A stretch of DNA of 22,348 bases from HGM11368 sp051883415 (GCA_051883415.1 JBJETR010000004.1:1-22348); one strand, 5' to 3'. Shown: positions 7,416 through 15,831, numbered from the stretch's first letter. The notes: generated from the letters alone by a model not told the origin. Made by a program: numbers and translations.

Positions 7416-9703
7416 TTTACACCTCTAAGCAAATGTCCACAGGTAGAATTTTTGCTCTTTATTCCTTTTCTTTGCACAAAGTCACTCAATACGCAATCCA
7501 ACTGCTCTTTGTTTAAGCCCCAAGCGTTGATATAGCATTGATAAGGTATTTGCTCCCACTTTCCTCGCACGTCAACGATAGACGGATTGTGGAGTGCAAA
7601 GTAACAATGCCCCGATTTATATCTCACTACTAGATAATCTGCTACCTTGTCTTTATACCAAAATTCGCCGTCATATCTACAGCTATCACAATTACATCCT
7701 GTATTCAACTGCACGGGACAATGCGACAGTGTCATAACTTGCACTAAGCCGTAGCCAAACACCATTATTTTGTCTTGTTGCAAGCTCTTTAGTTGTCCAA
7801 GATTGAGCTCTAGCGAGGCAATAGCATAGTCGAGTCCCAATTCTTCCCAAGCGCCTTGATTGTAGATATTTAGTCCGTATCCGCCAACCTTAGCCATACC
7901 GTACTTCCTTGCTAGCTCTAAGGCATACAAGTTGTCACACACTATGCCTCTTATACGACCTCTTAGTTTTTCTACCAAATCCGTTACTATACCAACGTCA
8001 GCACCTCTGGCAACTCTCGGCAATCTAATATATCCATTATTTATAAATATATCATAATTATTACAAAATAACTGATTATTTAGAATACTTTGTATAGTTT
8101 TACTATCAATATTTTGCAGATTGAGGACAATATTGGCGTTTTTTAAAGTATAATCCGTCAAGTCTTCAAGGCTTGCAACTTCTACAAAAGGCTTACTTTT
8201 ATCCACCTCAACGCCTTGATATACGCAAGAGCTTGCAAGTTCGAACTTAGCCTTTTGCATGTTGTTCTCATAGCATTGCAATATTGCTCTCTTTAGTTCG
8301 TCCAAAGCTTGCCTACGCAGTAGGTTGATTGCCGAGGCAGGTATAAAGGCATTTTCATCCAATATCGTATCCACCTTGTCGAGTGCAAAGGATGTGTTGC
8401 CTAACCTATCAACCATAGACCTAACCTTGTCTTGGTCAACGGTATACTTTTCCGACTTTTCTACTATATCCCCTACCACTTGGCATTCGAAGTCTTTGTA
8501 CTTAGCTACTATGCTAAGTGGTTGCCCTACTACAGCCCTAACCGACAAATCTATTGTCAATTTCGGCTCGACTTCGCCGTACTTTTTGACTTGATTGTTA
8601 TCTAAGGTAATATACACCTTGCCTTTATTGACTGTTTTATCACAGCCAACGTATATATAACCTTTGTCGCTTCTTACCTTATTGACTGTCAGACCAAACT
8701 GCTTGGCATCGTCTATTATCTTAATTCCGTCGCCTATGTGCAGTTTTTGATTACTTTTGACGATAATTTCACGGTTTTTGTAACCTACTATATCGCCTAT
8801 ATACTCGCCCAAATTATTTTGAACGTCGATACTCATCAACTCTTTTGTAGTGCAATAGTTATAGCCTTCACTAAAACCGCCTCGATTAAACGCTCTGAGC
8901 AATCCTGATTTTATCTCGCCGGTTACTTTGCTCTTTTTGTCAATGACTTGCCTATATGCCGACACGACTTGTCCGACGTAATGCGGATTTTTGAGTCTGC
9001 CCTCTATTTTTAGACTATCTACGCCTAGCTCTACCAATCTGTCAAGCTTTTCTATAAGGCATTGGTCGGCGGGAGATAGCAAATAGCGAGGCTTGCCGTC
9101 ACCGATTGAGCAAGAATACTGCAGTCTACAAGGTTGATTACACCTACCCCTATTCCCGCTATCGCCACTCATAAAGGACGACATAAGGCAACCACCCGAA
9201 AAGCTCACGCACAACGCACCGTGCACGAAGTGTTCTATCTCCAGATTGGTATTTTGCTTGATATCTCTTATATCCTCTTCCAGCGTTTCTCTCGCTAGCA
9301 CGACTCTACAAAAGCCGAGTCTTTCTAGTAATTTTGCACCTAACAAATTGTGCACGCCAAGTTGAGTGCTCGCATGTAAAGGCACGTCGTATCTTCTAAA
9401 GATTTCAAGCGTGCCGAGGTCGGTGACGATAAATGCGTCTGCTTTGCTTTCTACACACTTTTGTACGTATTTTTCTAGCAAGCTCATCTCGTTCTGACGC
9501 ACGTTGGTATTAAAAGTAATATAAACCTTAACGCCGAATAAATGCGCAAGGTCTATATACTCGGCTATATTGTCGAGGCTAAAATTGTCGGCTTTGATAC
9601 GTGCGTTAAAGCAATCCAAACCGAGATATACCGCGTCCGCACCCCAAAATATCGCTGATTTTAGAGCAGACACACTTCCTGCCGGAGCTAATATCTCCGT
9701 CAT
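7412..9703 (-). CDS. U32-family protein, probable RNA hydroxylation factor (RlhA/TrhP-like) with C-terminal extension
   Basis: U32 proteins were annotated as collagenase-like peptidases, but the characterised RlhA (23S rRNA C2501) and TrhP (tRNA U34) members act in prephenate-dependent RNA hydroxylation. The 763-residue product opens with a TIM-barrel-like ILAPAGS segment and carries the family signature HFVHGALCVSFSGGC (about 158-172). Cysteines at 165, 172, 188 and 192 could hold a metal or Fe-S centre. A long central and C-terminal part follows, like the DUF3656-containing RlhA group, ending in a second cysteine cluster (HCP…CNCDSC) around residues 680-700. Its ATG overlaps the pheT stop by one base (TAATG) and its end overlaps mutS2. 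RlhA is the closer match by length; a tRNA substrate is equally possible given the neighbours. Confidence 0.88.
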   Translation of the reverse strand: MTEILAPAGSVSALKSAIFWGADAVYLGLDCFNARIKADNFSLDNIAEYIDLAHLFGVKVYITFNTNVRQNEMSLLEKYVQKCVESKADAFIVTDLGTLEIFRRYDVPLHASTQLGVHNLLGAKLLERLGFCRVVLARETLEEDIRDIKQNTNLEIEHFVHGALCVSFSGGCLMSSFMSGDSGNRGRCNQPCRLQYSCSIGDGKPRYLLSPADQCLIEKLDRLVELGVDSLKIEGRLKNPHYVGQVVSAYRQVIDKKSKVTGEIKSGLLRAFNRGGFSEGYNYCTTKELMSIDVQNNLGEYIGDIVGYKNREIIVKSNQKLHIGDGIKIIDDAKQFGLTVNKVRSDKGYIYVGCDKTVNKGKVYITLDNNQVKKYGEVEPKLTIDLSVRAVVGQPLSIVAKYKDFECQVVGDIVEKSEKYTVDQDKVRSMVDRLGNTSFALDKVDTILDENAFIPASAINLLRRQALDELKRAILQCYENNMQKAKFELASSCVYQGVEVDKSKPFVEVASLEDLTDYTLKNANIVLNLQNIDSKTIQSILNNQLFCNNYDIFINNGYIRLPRVARGADVGIVTDLVEKLRGRIRGIVCDNLYALELARKYGMAKVGGYGLNIYNQGAWEELGLDYAIASLELNLGQLKSLQQDKIMVFGYGLVQVMTLSHCPVQLNTGCNCDSCRYDGEFWYKDKVADYLVVRYKSGHCYFALHNPSIVDVRGKWEQIPYQCYINAWGLNKEQLDCVLSDFVQRKGIKSKNSTCGHLLRGVN

Positions 9704-12096
9704 TATCTCAGTGTAGCTCCCAATTCTATATCGAGCTTTTTAAGTATTTTTTCAATTTTTGCATTGACCTCTTCTTCCGTCAAAGTTCTGTCTGCTAAGC
9801 GGAATACGAGATTGATAGCCACACTCTTTTTATTTTCGCCAATCGCATCTTTATTCCGATAGATATCGAATATCGAGCAATCTACCAGCATATTACCACC
9901 GGCTTTCTTGATACACTTGATGATATCCGCAGCCATTTTTTCTTCGTCAAGTACCACTGCGATATCTCTCTCAACAGGCGGATACTTAGCAATTTCGCTA
10001 AACTTATAACCGAGGTTGGCAATCTTATTGAGTAGGTCAACGTCTATTTCCGCCACGTACATTCTTTCTTTGACGTCCAAGTCGCCTGCTACGCTTGGGT
10101 GTACCTCACCGAGATAGCCGAGTCTATGACTACCCACCATAACGTCGGCTGATCTTCCACTGTGCATATAAGGCAACGTGCTTCTCACGTATTCGGCTTT
10201 GATACCAAAGGCTCTCAAGATTATCTCAAACACGCCTTTGATAGTGTAATAATCACAGCCACCACCATACATACCGAGTGCCATCATGGTAGTTTCGTTT
10301 GGTTGAATTGTCGTATCTTGATTAGGCTCGTATACGTGAGCTATCTCAAAGAGTCTTGCAGTCTTATTGCTCTTAAGGCAGTTCTTAGCAAGAGTACTCA
10401 TCATACTGTACACGAGAGTCGTCCTCATAACCGATACGTCTTCGCCTAACGGATTGAGGAGTTTTACCGCATTTCTCAGTGTACTGTCTTGAGCAAGTCG
10501 CAATATATCGAATGCCTTAGGAGATGTAAAGGAATATGTCAAAATCTCGTTCATTCCTTGGCTTACGGCAATTTCTTTGAGTTTATCCACGTTGATTTGA
10601 GCCTCAGTTTTACCACCGCTAGTCTGATGAGCGCCGTCCATAAGCGTACAGTTGATATGGTCGTAGCCGTAGAGTCTTATTATCTCTTCGGCAAGGTCGT
10701 TGGCGTTCTCGATATCGTCTCTGAAGAATGGTTGCACGCAAGTGAGTACGCCGTCATCGAGCGTGGTCTTGATTTGCAAAGAATTGAGGATATCTACCAT
10801 AGTTTGTTCTGGCACTTCTATACCGAGAATCGAGTTGATTTTGGCGGTAGGCACTTGGATAGTCTTTTCTTCGAGCGTAACGCTCTTTTTATCTATAGCG
10901 TCCCCTACGATTTTTCCGTAGCCATATTGCGATATGAGCGACAAAGCTCGCCTTAGTCCCATAGATTGACTCTCGAAGTCAATGCCTCTTTCGTATCTAA
11001 AGGACGAGTCGCTTCTAAGGTTGAGCTTTCTAGACGACCTTCTGATATTATCTCTTAAGAATTTTGCCGATTCAAAGACGATATCTTGAGTATTATCATT
11101 GATACCGCTATATTCTCCACCCATAATTCCCGCAACGGCTACAGGCTTGTTTTGGTCGCAAATAGCAAGAATACTGTCGTCCAGCGTGTATTCGTTGCCG
11201 TCAAGCGCAGTAATTTTTTCGCCCGCTTTTGCTCTTCTGACAACTATCTTTTTGCCATCCAAAAGAGCCAAATCGAATGCGTGCATAGGCTGACCAATCT
11301 CGATAAGCACGTAATTGGTGATATCGACTATATTGTTGATTGGTCTTAGTCCAACGGCTTTGAGTCTCTTTTGAATGATAGGCGCACTGCTCGTAATCTT
11401 GATATCCTTGACAACTTGTGCCATATATCTTGGACACAAATCGCTTGCAACCACGTCAACGTCAACGTCACTATCTCCGCTTTGAGCAACTTGATATTCG
11501 AAGTTAGGCATTTTTAGAGGCACGCCGAGCACGGTAGCTACCTCTCTTGCTATACCAAGTACGCTATTGCAGTCGCTACGGTTGGCAGTTACGCCTATGT
11601 CCAAAATCACGTCGTCGTAGCCTAACACTTGAGTAATATCAGTGCCGAGAGGTGCAGTTTCGCCGTTCATGATAAGTATACCGTATACGCTTGCGCCCTT
11701 ATAATCGGCTTCGGTCAGCATCAATTCTTCGCCCGAACACAACATTCCGTTAGACTCTACTCCACGGAGTTTGCCCTTTTTGATAACTTGTCCCGTTGGA
11801 AGTAGCGAGTTATCCAAAGCAACGGGCACGATATCGCCCTCGGCTATGTTGCTTGCACCCGTTACTATCTGCACGAGCTCGTCTTTTCCTACGTTGACGG
11901 AGCAAATTTTGAGCTTGTCGGCGTCGGGATGTTTGACAACCTTTTCGAGCTTTCCGAGCACAACGTTCCTAAAGTTTTTGCCTTGTTCTATCACTTCTTC
12001 TACTTCAAAACCGGCGCTGACGAGCTTTTTGCACAGTTCGTCAAGGCTTACGTTGATATCTACAAAATCTTTTAGCCAATTTAGTGAAACTTTCAT
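9703..12096 (-). CDS. pheT: Phenylalanyl-tRNA synthetase beta subunit
   Basis: This is the 797-residue beta subunit of the (alpha-beta)2 synthetase that charges tRNA-Phe. From the N-terminus it shows MKVSLNWLKDFVD, an EMAP/OB tRNA-binding domain (about 40-150, with KHPDADKLKICSV), the B3/B4 editing region (about 210-380, with GQPMHAFDL and GIMGGEYSGI), B5 (about 400-480), a catalytic-like core, and a C-terminal FDX-ACB anticodon-binding domain beginning near YPPVERDIAVVL. Length and order are normal for the bacterial protein. An AAAGGAG ribosome binding site sits just upstream and only 12 bp separate it from pheS. The one-base overlap with the U32 gene downstream suggests coupled translation. 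Expression should depend on the Phe T-box leader at 13770-14001. Confidence 0.98.
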   Translation of the reverse strand: MKVSLNWLKDFVDINVSLDELCKKLVSAGFEVEEVIEQGKNFRNVVLGKLEKVVKHPDADKLKICSVNVGKDELVQIVTGASNIAEGDIVPVALDNSLLPTGQVIKKGKLRGVESNGMLCSGEELMLTEADYKGASVYGILIMNGETAPLGTDITQVLGYDDVILDIGVTANRSDCNSVLGIAREVATVLGVPLKMPNFEYQVAQSGDSDVDVDVVASDLCPRYMAQVVKDIKITSSAPIIQKRLKAVGLRPINNIVDITNYVLIEIGQPMHAFDLALLDGKKIVVRRAKAGEKITALDGNEYTLDDSILAICDQNKPVAVAGIMGGEYSGINDNTQDIVFESAKFLRDNIRRSSRKLNLRSDSSFRYERGIDFESQSMGLRRALSLISQYGYGKIVGDAIDKKSVTLEEKTIQVPTAKINSILGIEVPEQTMVDILNSLQIKTTLDDGVLTCVQPFFRDDIENANDLAEEIIRLYGYDHINCTLMDGAHQTSGGKTEAQINVDKLKEIAVSQGMNEILTYSFTSPKAFDILRLAQDSTLRNAVKLLNPLGEDVSVMRTTLVYSMMSTLAKNCLKSNKTARLFEIAHVYEPNQDTTIQPNETTMMALGMYGGGCDYYTIKGVFEIILRAFGIKAEYVRSTLPYMHSGRSADVMVGSHRLGYLGEVHPSVAGDLDVKERMYVAEIDVDLLNKIANLGYKFSEIAKYPPVERDIAVVLDEEKMAADIIKCIKKAGGNMLVDCSIFDIYRNKDAIGENKKSVAINLVFRLADRTLTEEEVNAKIEKILKKLDIELGATLR

Positions 12097-12108
12097 ATTC
12101 TACTCCTT

Positions 12109-13128
12109 TTACTTAAACTCTTTGAGAAAACGTACGTCGTTGTCAAAAAGAATACGCATATCGGGTATGCCGTACTTGATCATTGCAATTCTTTCGATGC
12201 CTAGACCAAAGGCAAATCCCGAATACTCTTTGCTATCAATACCGCAGTTGTCAAGCACCTTTGGATTGACTATACCTGCACCCAAAATCTCTATCCAACC
12301 CGTGCCTTTACATATACGGCAACCCTTGCCGTGACACACGGAGCAAGTAACGTCAACCTCTACGCTAGGCTCGGTAAACGGGAAGTAAGACGGTCTGAGA
12401 CGAGTCTTGGTATTGCTATCGAAGAGCTGTTGTGCAAACTTCTCAAGTATACCCTTGAGGTCGCATAAAGTGATGTTTTTGTCTACCACCAAACCTTCGA
12501 TTTGTTGAAACATAGGGCTGTGAGTTGCGTCGTCGTCAGGTCTATAAACCTTGCCCGGACAAATAATTCTTATAGGAGGTTTTTGCGACGTCATAGTACG
12601 CACTTGCACCGGGGAAGTATGCGTACGCAACAACATATCGTCGCCGATATAGAAGGTATCTTGCATATCTCTTGCAGGATGGTCCTTAGGGATATTGAGG
12701 GCTTGGAAGTTGAAAAAGTCAAGCTCGATCTCAGGTCCTTGCGCAATCGAAAAGCCCAAGCCCGTAAATATGTCTATTATTTGATTTTGCACGAGTGTAG
12801 TCGGATGCAAACTGCCTCTTTGGCAGACACCGCTATCCAAGGTGACGTCCACCGACTCTCTTTGCATCTTGTCTTCGAGCTCTTTGCTTGCAAGCAGGGC
12901 TTGCTTAGAAGCGATAAGCTCCTCTATCGTGTCCCTTGCAACGTTGACAAGCTTACCAATCTCAGGTCTTTGCTCGGCAGGTACGTCTTTCATACCTTTG
13001 AGAAGAGCCGTAAGTTCACCGTTTTTGCCCAAAAATTTGACTTTGGCATTGTTGACGTCAATCACGCTAACACAAGCATCTATCACTTGTCTTGCGTCTT
13101 CGATGAGCAAATCAATTCTCTCTTTCAT
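12109..13128 (-). CDS. pheS: Phenylalanyl-tRNA synthetase alpha subunit
   Basis: This 339-residue class II catalytic subunit activates phenylalanine and transfers it to tRNA-Phe together with PheT. An N-terminal coiled-coil arm (about 1-85) precedes the catalytic core. Motif 2 is seen as RPDDDATHSPMFQQIEG (196-212), and RPSYFPFTEPSVEVDV at 245-260 is characteristic of PheS. The small cysteine insert (Cys262, 265, 270, 273) typical of Bacillota is present, and motif 3 GFAFGLGIERIAM begins at 304. The ATG is preceded by AAAGGGAG. The gene lies about 640 bp downstream of the T-box terminator; that gap is filled mostly by a tandem-repeat array, which is unusual. Confidence 0.98.
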   Translation of the reverse strand: MKERIDLLIEDARQVIDACVSVIDVNNAKVKFLGKNGELTALLKGMKDVPAEQRPEIGKLVNVARDTIEELIASKQALLASKELEDKMQRESVDVTLDSGVCQRGSLHPTTLVQNQIIDIFTGLGFSIAQGPEIELDFFNFQALNIPKDHPARDMQDTFYIGDDMLLRTHTSPVQVRTMTSQKPPIRIICPGKVYRPDDDATHSPMFQQIEGLVVDKNITLCDLKGILEKFAQQLFDSNTKTRLRPSYFPFTEPSVEVDVTCSVCHGKGCRICKGTGWIEILGAGIVNPKVLDNCGIDSKEYSGFAFGLGIERIAMIKYGIPDMRILFDNDVRFLKEFK

Positions 13129-13191
13129 ACACTTTTACTCCCTTTGTATCATTATGTTATTTATAATATTTTACTAGTTGTTTTAACTTTT

Positions 13192-13206
13192 AGCATTAGC
13201 GATGCT
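13192..13206 (-). other. Small stem-loop between repeat array and pheS
   Basis: AGCAT and ATGCT arms of five bases flank a five-base loop. It is 64 bp upstream of the pheS start. It is too weak for a terminator and lacks a T tract. A TATTATAAAT stretch at 13160-13168 resembles a -10 box, but no matching -35 was found. Confidence 0.3.
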
Positions 13207-13240
13207 TGTCAATTGCAATACGACCATAGATGAGTAACTA

Positions 13241-13755
13241 TATTAGTTCTAAAGTTAGTCGCACTGCTATAGTGGTCGTTCTACTAAAGTAACTCGCTTC
13301 ACTAAAGTAGTCGCACTGCTATAGTAAGTCGCTCTACTAAAGCAAGTCGCTCCACTAAAGTAACTCGCTCTGCTATAGCAACTCGCTCTGCTATAGTAAG
13401 TCGCACTGCTAAAATTAGTCGCACCGCTAAAATTTGTTGCACTGCTATAGTGGTCGCTCCACTAAAGTAACTCGCTCCACTAAAGTAACTCGCACTACTA
13501 AAGTAACTCGCTCTACTAAAGTAACTCGCTCTGCTATAGTTGTCGCTCTACTAAAGCAACTCGCTCCACTAAAGCAACTCGCTCCACTAAAGTAACACGC
13601 TCCACTAAAGTAAGTCGCTCCACTAAAGTAACTCGCTCTGCTAAACTAAGTCCTTCTACTAAAATTAGTCGCACTGCTATAGTAAGTCGCACTGCTATAG
13701 TAAGTCGCTCTGCTATAGTAAGTCGCTCCACTAAAGCAAATCGCTATACTTTTAG
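13241..13755. repeat. Tandem array of 17/18-bp units in the pheST leader
   Basis: I count 27 contiguous full units from 13255 to 13736, with partial units at both ends. A typical plus-strand unit is TAACTCGCTCCACTAAAG. Twenty-three units are 18 bp and four are 17 bp, which accounts exactly for the 482 bp. The variable positions fall into two styles, CTCCACTAAAG and CTCTGCTATAG or CACTGCTATAG, mixed along the array. There are no unique spacers, so it is a minisatellite and not a CRISPR. In the transcribed (minus) direction each unit contains a GGAG- or CAGAG-like core. The frame is broken by the 17-bp units, so it is not one continuous coding repeat. It lies between the T-box terminator and pheS and should be part of the read-through mRNA. 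Confidence 0.95.
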
Positions 13756-13769
13756 TAAAAAGCATATAA

Positions 13770-13798
13770 CAACGACGCCCCAAATTAGGGCGTCGTTG
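13770..13798 (-). terminator. T-box intrinsic terminator of the pheST leader
   Basis: CAACGACGCCC and GGGCGTCGTTG form a perfect 11-bp stem with a 7-base loop. Downstream on the minus strand comes a broken T-rich tail (TTATATGCTTTTT). The 5' arm overlaps the 3' strand of the antiterminator (CGC and CCTAA), so the two folds exclude each other, as in a standard T-box switch. Confidence 0.88.
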
Positions 13799-14001
13799 AC
13801 GCTGTACCACCTAAATTCACCGAAAAATCGGCCTTATTACGCTATAACGGGCGACCGTCCTCGCTTACTCTATTACATTTAGGCAAGGCTGCTCCAAGGT
13901 GAATTTGATCAACGCACTCGTCAGTCGTCCTTTCAGCCCACGAAACGACCTCTCTAAGACTATGCCAAAGACCTACTTGTCCTCTTCTACGCTTTGGTAT
14001 A
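13770..14001 (-). promoter_or_regulatory. T-box riboswitch, tRNA-Phe specific (UUC specifier)
   Basis: Read on the minus strand, this leader has the ordered T-box signatures. AAGAGGACAAGTAGG at the base of stem I is like the AGTA turn. AGAGAGG and GGGCTGAAAGG are like the AG bulge and distal loop, closed by GTCGT/ACGAC. The specifier segment AAATTCACCTTGGAGC follows, in which TTC at 13901-13903 occupies the specifier position. A small stem III (CCGA…TCGG, 13820-13831) precedes the T-box sequence TTAGGTGGTACAGCG at 13800-13815. The antiterminator can be drawn as TTAGG/CCTAA and GCG/CGC around a TGGTACA bulge. TGGT would pair with an ACCA end, fitting the A73 discriminator of tRNA-Phe. Uncharged tRNA-Phe should favour antitermination and expression of pheST and the five genes behind it. 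Class and specificity are assigned by eye from the consensus. Confidence 0.94.
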
Positions 14002-14030
14002 ATTGTACCACCAAAAATCGTCAATTGCAA
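13996..14030 (-). promoter_or_regulatory. Probable vegetative promoter of the T-box/pheST operon
   Basis: Two overlapping sigma-A-like pairs are visible on the minus strand, each with a 17-bp spacer: TTGACG (14019-14024) with TATACC (13996-14001), and TTGCAA (14025-14030) with TACAAT (14002-14007). Either would start the transcript just before stem I. The sequence GGTATAATTGTACC (13996-14009) is nearly palindromic, possibly by chance. Confidence 0.6.
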
Positions 14031-14290
14031 GTTTTATGGACACATATTTTTGAATTTAGCGGGCAAAACTCAGCATTTTCGGTGCTTTTTGAAGAATTTT
14101 TTTAGCCGACAACATAACTACTAGCTACGCAAGATGCAAAAGTCCAAAACAAGGCAGGTCGATACATATAGAAAATTGATAATTGACAACTAAAAGCATT
14201 TAGTATCTACTTAAGAGTTACACAATCTATCACAAACGGCGTTATATTTTGCTTGCGTATAATTCATTATCTAGTATTATTTAATTGCTA
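14031..14290. other. AT-rich spacer without a recognised gene
   Basis: This stretch upstream of the T-box promoter and beyond the yunB 3'-end copies has only short, unconvincing reading frames and no clear terminator, RNA gene or repeat of its own. It could contain further, more decayed copies of the 98-bp unit that lies next to it, but I could not align them with confidence. Confidence 0.4.
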
Positions 14291-14583
14291 TCGCACGCTA
14301 TAATTGAGCATCGAGAGTTTGTCTTGTTTTTATAAAGCTTCGAAGATTCTGTTATTATGTCTTCACCTACCATAATCAAACTACTATATCACACTTTAAT
14401 TGAGCATTGAGAGTTTGTCTTATTTCTATATAAAAGTTTCGAGGATTTTATTACTATATTTTCACTTTCTATAATAAAACTACAATCGCACGCCTTAATT
14501 GAGAGTCAAGAGTTTGTCTTGATTTTGTAGATAAACTTCGGGAATTTTGCCGAATATTACGTTTTCCGCAACTACAATTTTGG
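14291..14583. repeat. About 98-bp tandem repeat: yunB 3' end plus two decayed downstream copies
   Basis: Three copies begin at 14291, 14389 and 14486, 98 and 97 bp apart, each opening with a TCRCAC…TTAATTGAG block followed by GAGTTTGTCTT. The third copy spans the last codons and stop of yunB; the other two lie in its downstream spacer and contain stop codons. Read on the minus strand they still resemble the YunB C-terminus (KIPEVYLQNQDK). They look like remnants of local tandem duplication of the gene's 3' end. Confidence 0.85.
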
Positions 14584-15157
14584 TTTTGACGTACAAGTCT
14601 TTGACGTAAAGAGGCAAAATCATCTTGACTCTCGCCGTCACGTCGACGTAAATACTATGTCTAGTTTGATTGATTGACACACTGTCAAAATTAGATGACA
14701 GTTTACACTCTACGTGTCCGATAGGTTTGACCTCAATCTCAATATTTTTGCCGAGTTGAGCAAGCATAAGGCTACCCGTAATAGCATAAAAAGGCACGTT
14801 GTATACCTTTTCTTTGCATAGATTGTTGACGTTGATTTGAGTTTTTTCAGTCAAATCGCACAGCAAAAGATTGACCATGAGCATATTGACGTTGATGAGA
14901 GATACGTCTCCGTCGCTACCAACCGATATTTCTACAAAATTGTCGTAGTTTTGATAAGCCTCGTTGTCCGACAAAATCTTAAGTACTGCATTGTTGATAC
15001 CGTCTACAAGTTCTGCAGTGATATTAGCAGAGGTATACTCGTCGACAAAATCAATTAGATTGTTCCTTGCAACATTAAAAGCATAGACGCTCAGAACGAC
15101 TACCGATACTACAAGCACTATATATATCAACAAATAATGCCTTGTTCTATTTTTCAT
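14495..15157 (-). CDS. yunB: Sporulation protein YunB
   Basis: YunB is a mother-cell sporulation protein, in Bacillus subtilis under sigma-E, with no known biochemical activity. The 220-residue product has one N-terminal membrane segment (about 8-27 from the chosen start) and an extracytoplasmic remainder. Family hallmarks are the VPFYAITGSLMLAQLGKNIE stretch, the near-invariant INQTRHSIYVDVTARVKMI, and the ending VAENVIFGKIPEVYLQ. I chose the ATG at 15157 rather than the in-frame GTG at 15178, because the GTG has no ribosome binding site while GAGAG lies upstream of the ATG, and a sigma-E/K-like -10 would place transcription near the GTG. It stands about 270 bp downstream of spoVAEb in the same orientation. 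Its 3' end is tandemly repeated downstream. Confidence 0.88.
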   Translation of the reverse strand: MKNRTRHYLLIYIVLVVSVVVLSVYAFNVARNNLIDFVDEYTSANITAELVDGINNAVLKILSDNEAYQNYDNFVEISVGSDGDVSLINVNMLMVNLLLCDLTEKTQINVNNLCKEKVYNVPFYAITGSLMLAQLGKNIEIEVKPIGHVECKLSSNFDSVSINQTRHSIYVDVTARVKMILPLYVKDLYVKTKIVVAENVIFGKIPEVYLQNQDKLLTLN

Positions 15158-15182
15158 TTTTGACTTGCAATCTCTCACACTA

Positions 15183-15191
15183 TACTATATG
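15183..15191 (-). promoter_or_regulatory. Possible sigma-E/sigma-K -10 element before yunB
   Basis: CATATAGTA on the minus strand fits the sigma-K -10 pattern CATANNNTA and is close to the sigma-E -10 box. No convincing -35 was found. It would put the start site near 15176 and favours the ATG at 15157 as the yunB start. Confidence 0.35.
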
Positions 15192-15449
15192 CCGATAAAA
15201 TTTACTTGACGCAATTTGTATTATCCCAAGCAAAGACGTTGCCTTAACATTGGCATTTATGAGATAGGATAAAAATGATATCCCATGTCACAAAATAACG
15301 CGTGTATAAATAATGGTATTATAATCAATAAAATTATTATAATATTTTTGATTATTTAGAAGTATTTTTGATTAAATCGCATCAAAATTCTCAATAATCG
15401 CAGAATTGACTATTGACATTCTATTCGATAGCAAGCCACTATAAGACAA
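15192..15449. other. AT-rich spacer between spoVAEb and yunB
   Basis: The stretch holds no reading frame of note and no clear terminator. There are weak internal repeats such as ATATTTTTGATTA and GTATTTTTGATTA near 15341-15374, of unknown meaning. Confidence 0.4.
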
Positions 15450-15818
15450 TTATCTCTTGTTAGGGTGCGACTTGAATATAAGTGCAAATATAAAGCCGAA
15501 TACTATTGCTGCCGTCAATCCGCCGCTTACAGCCGCCATGCCGCCCGTGCATGCTTGCAATAGTCCTTCTTTGGCTCCTTCTATCGCACCTTTGACCAAA
15601 CTACTACCAAAACCTACAATAGGTACGGTTATACCTGCTTTGCCAAACTCTTCAATATATTTGAATAGACCGACAGCTTCTAAAACTGCCCCCAAAAGCA
15701 AGAAGCTTACCAATATTCTTGCCGAGGTAATCTTGGTCTTGTTGATTAGTATCTGACCGATAAGACAAACCAATCCGCCTACCAAAAATACTCTAAGATA
15801 TAATAAAACGTGTTCCAT
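15450..15818 (-). CDS. spoVAEb: Stage V sporulation protein AE (SpoVAEb type)
   Basis: SpoVAEb is a small polytopic protein of the SpoVA channel in the spore inner membrane, which imports dipicolinic acid into the forespore and releases it at germination. The 122-residue product has about four hydrophobic helices, the AGITVPIVGFGSSLVKGAIEG loop typical of the family, and a glycine-rich TGGMAAVSGGLTAAI stretch before the last helix. I place the start at the second of two close ATGs (MEHVLLYLRV), because AAAGGA is six bases upstream of it but abuts the first ATG at 15824. It is the last gene of the spoVAC-AD-AEb set, separated from spoVAD by an unusual 372-bp repeat-filled gap, so it may need read-through or its own promoter. 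Confidence 0.93.
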   Translation of the reverse strand: MEHVLLYLRVFLVGGLVCLIGQILINKTKITSARILVSFLLLGAVLEAVGLFKYIEEFGKAGITVPIVGFGSSLVKGAIEGAKEGLLQACTGGMAAVSGGLTAAIVFGFIFALIFKSHPNKR

Positions 15819-15831
15819 ATACATTCCTTTT

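Noticed and set aside
13160..13212. Separate pheS promoter (TTGACA at 13207-13212 and TATTATAAAT near 13160-13168)
   Set aside because: The two elements are about 40 bp apart, and neither has a properly spaced partner.
13534..13731. 65-codon minus-strand reading frame with an ERLTLV-type six-residue repeat
   Set aside because: It is a by-product of 18-bp periodicity, starts at a GTG inside a unit without support, and 17-bp units elsewhere break the frame.
13241..13755. CRISPR array
   Set aside because: The units abut each other with no unique spacers, the unit is only 17/18 bp, and no cas gene is present.
13842..14030. 62-codon minus-strand frame
   Set aside because: It runs through the T-box stem I and specifier region, whose RNA signatures explain the sequence better.
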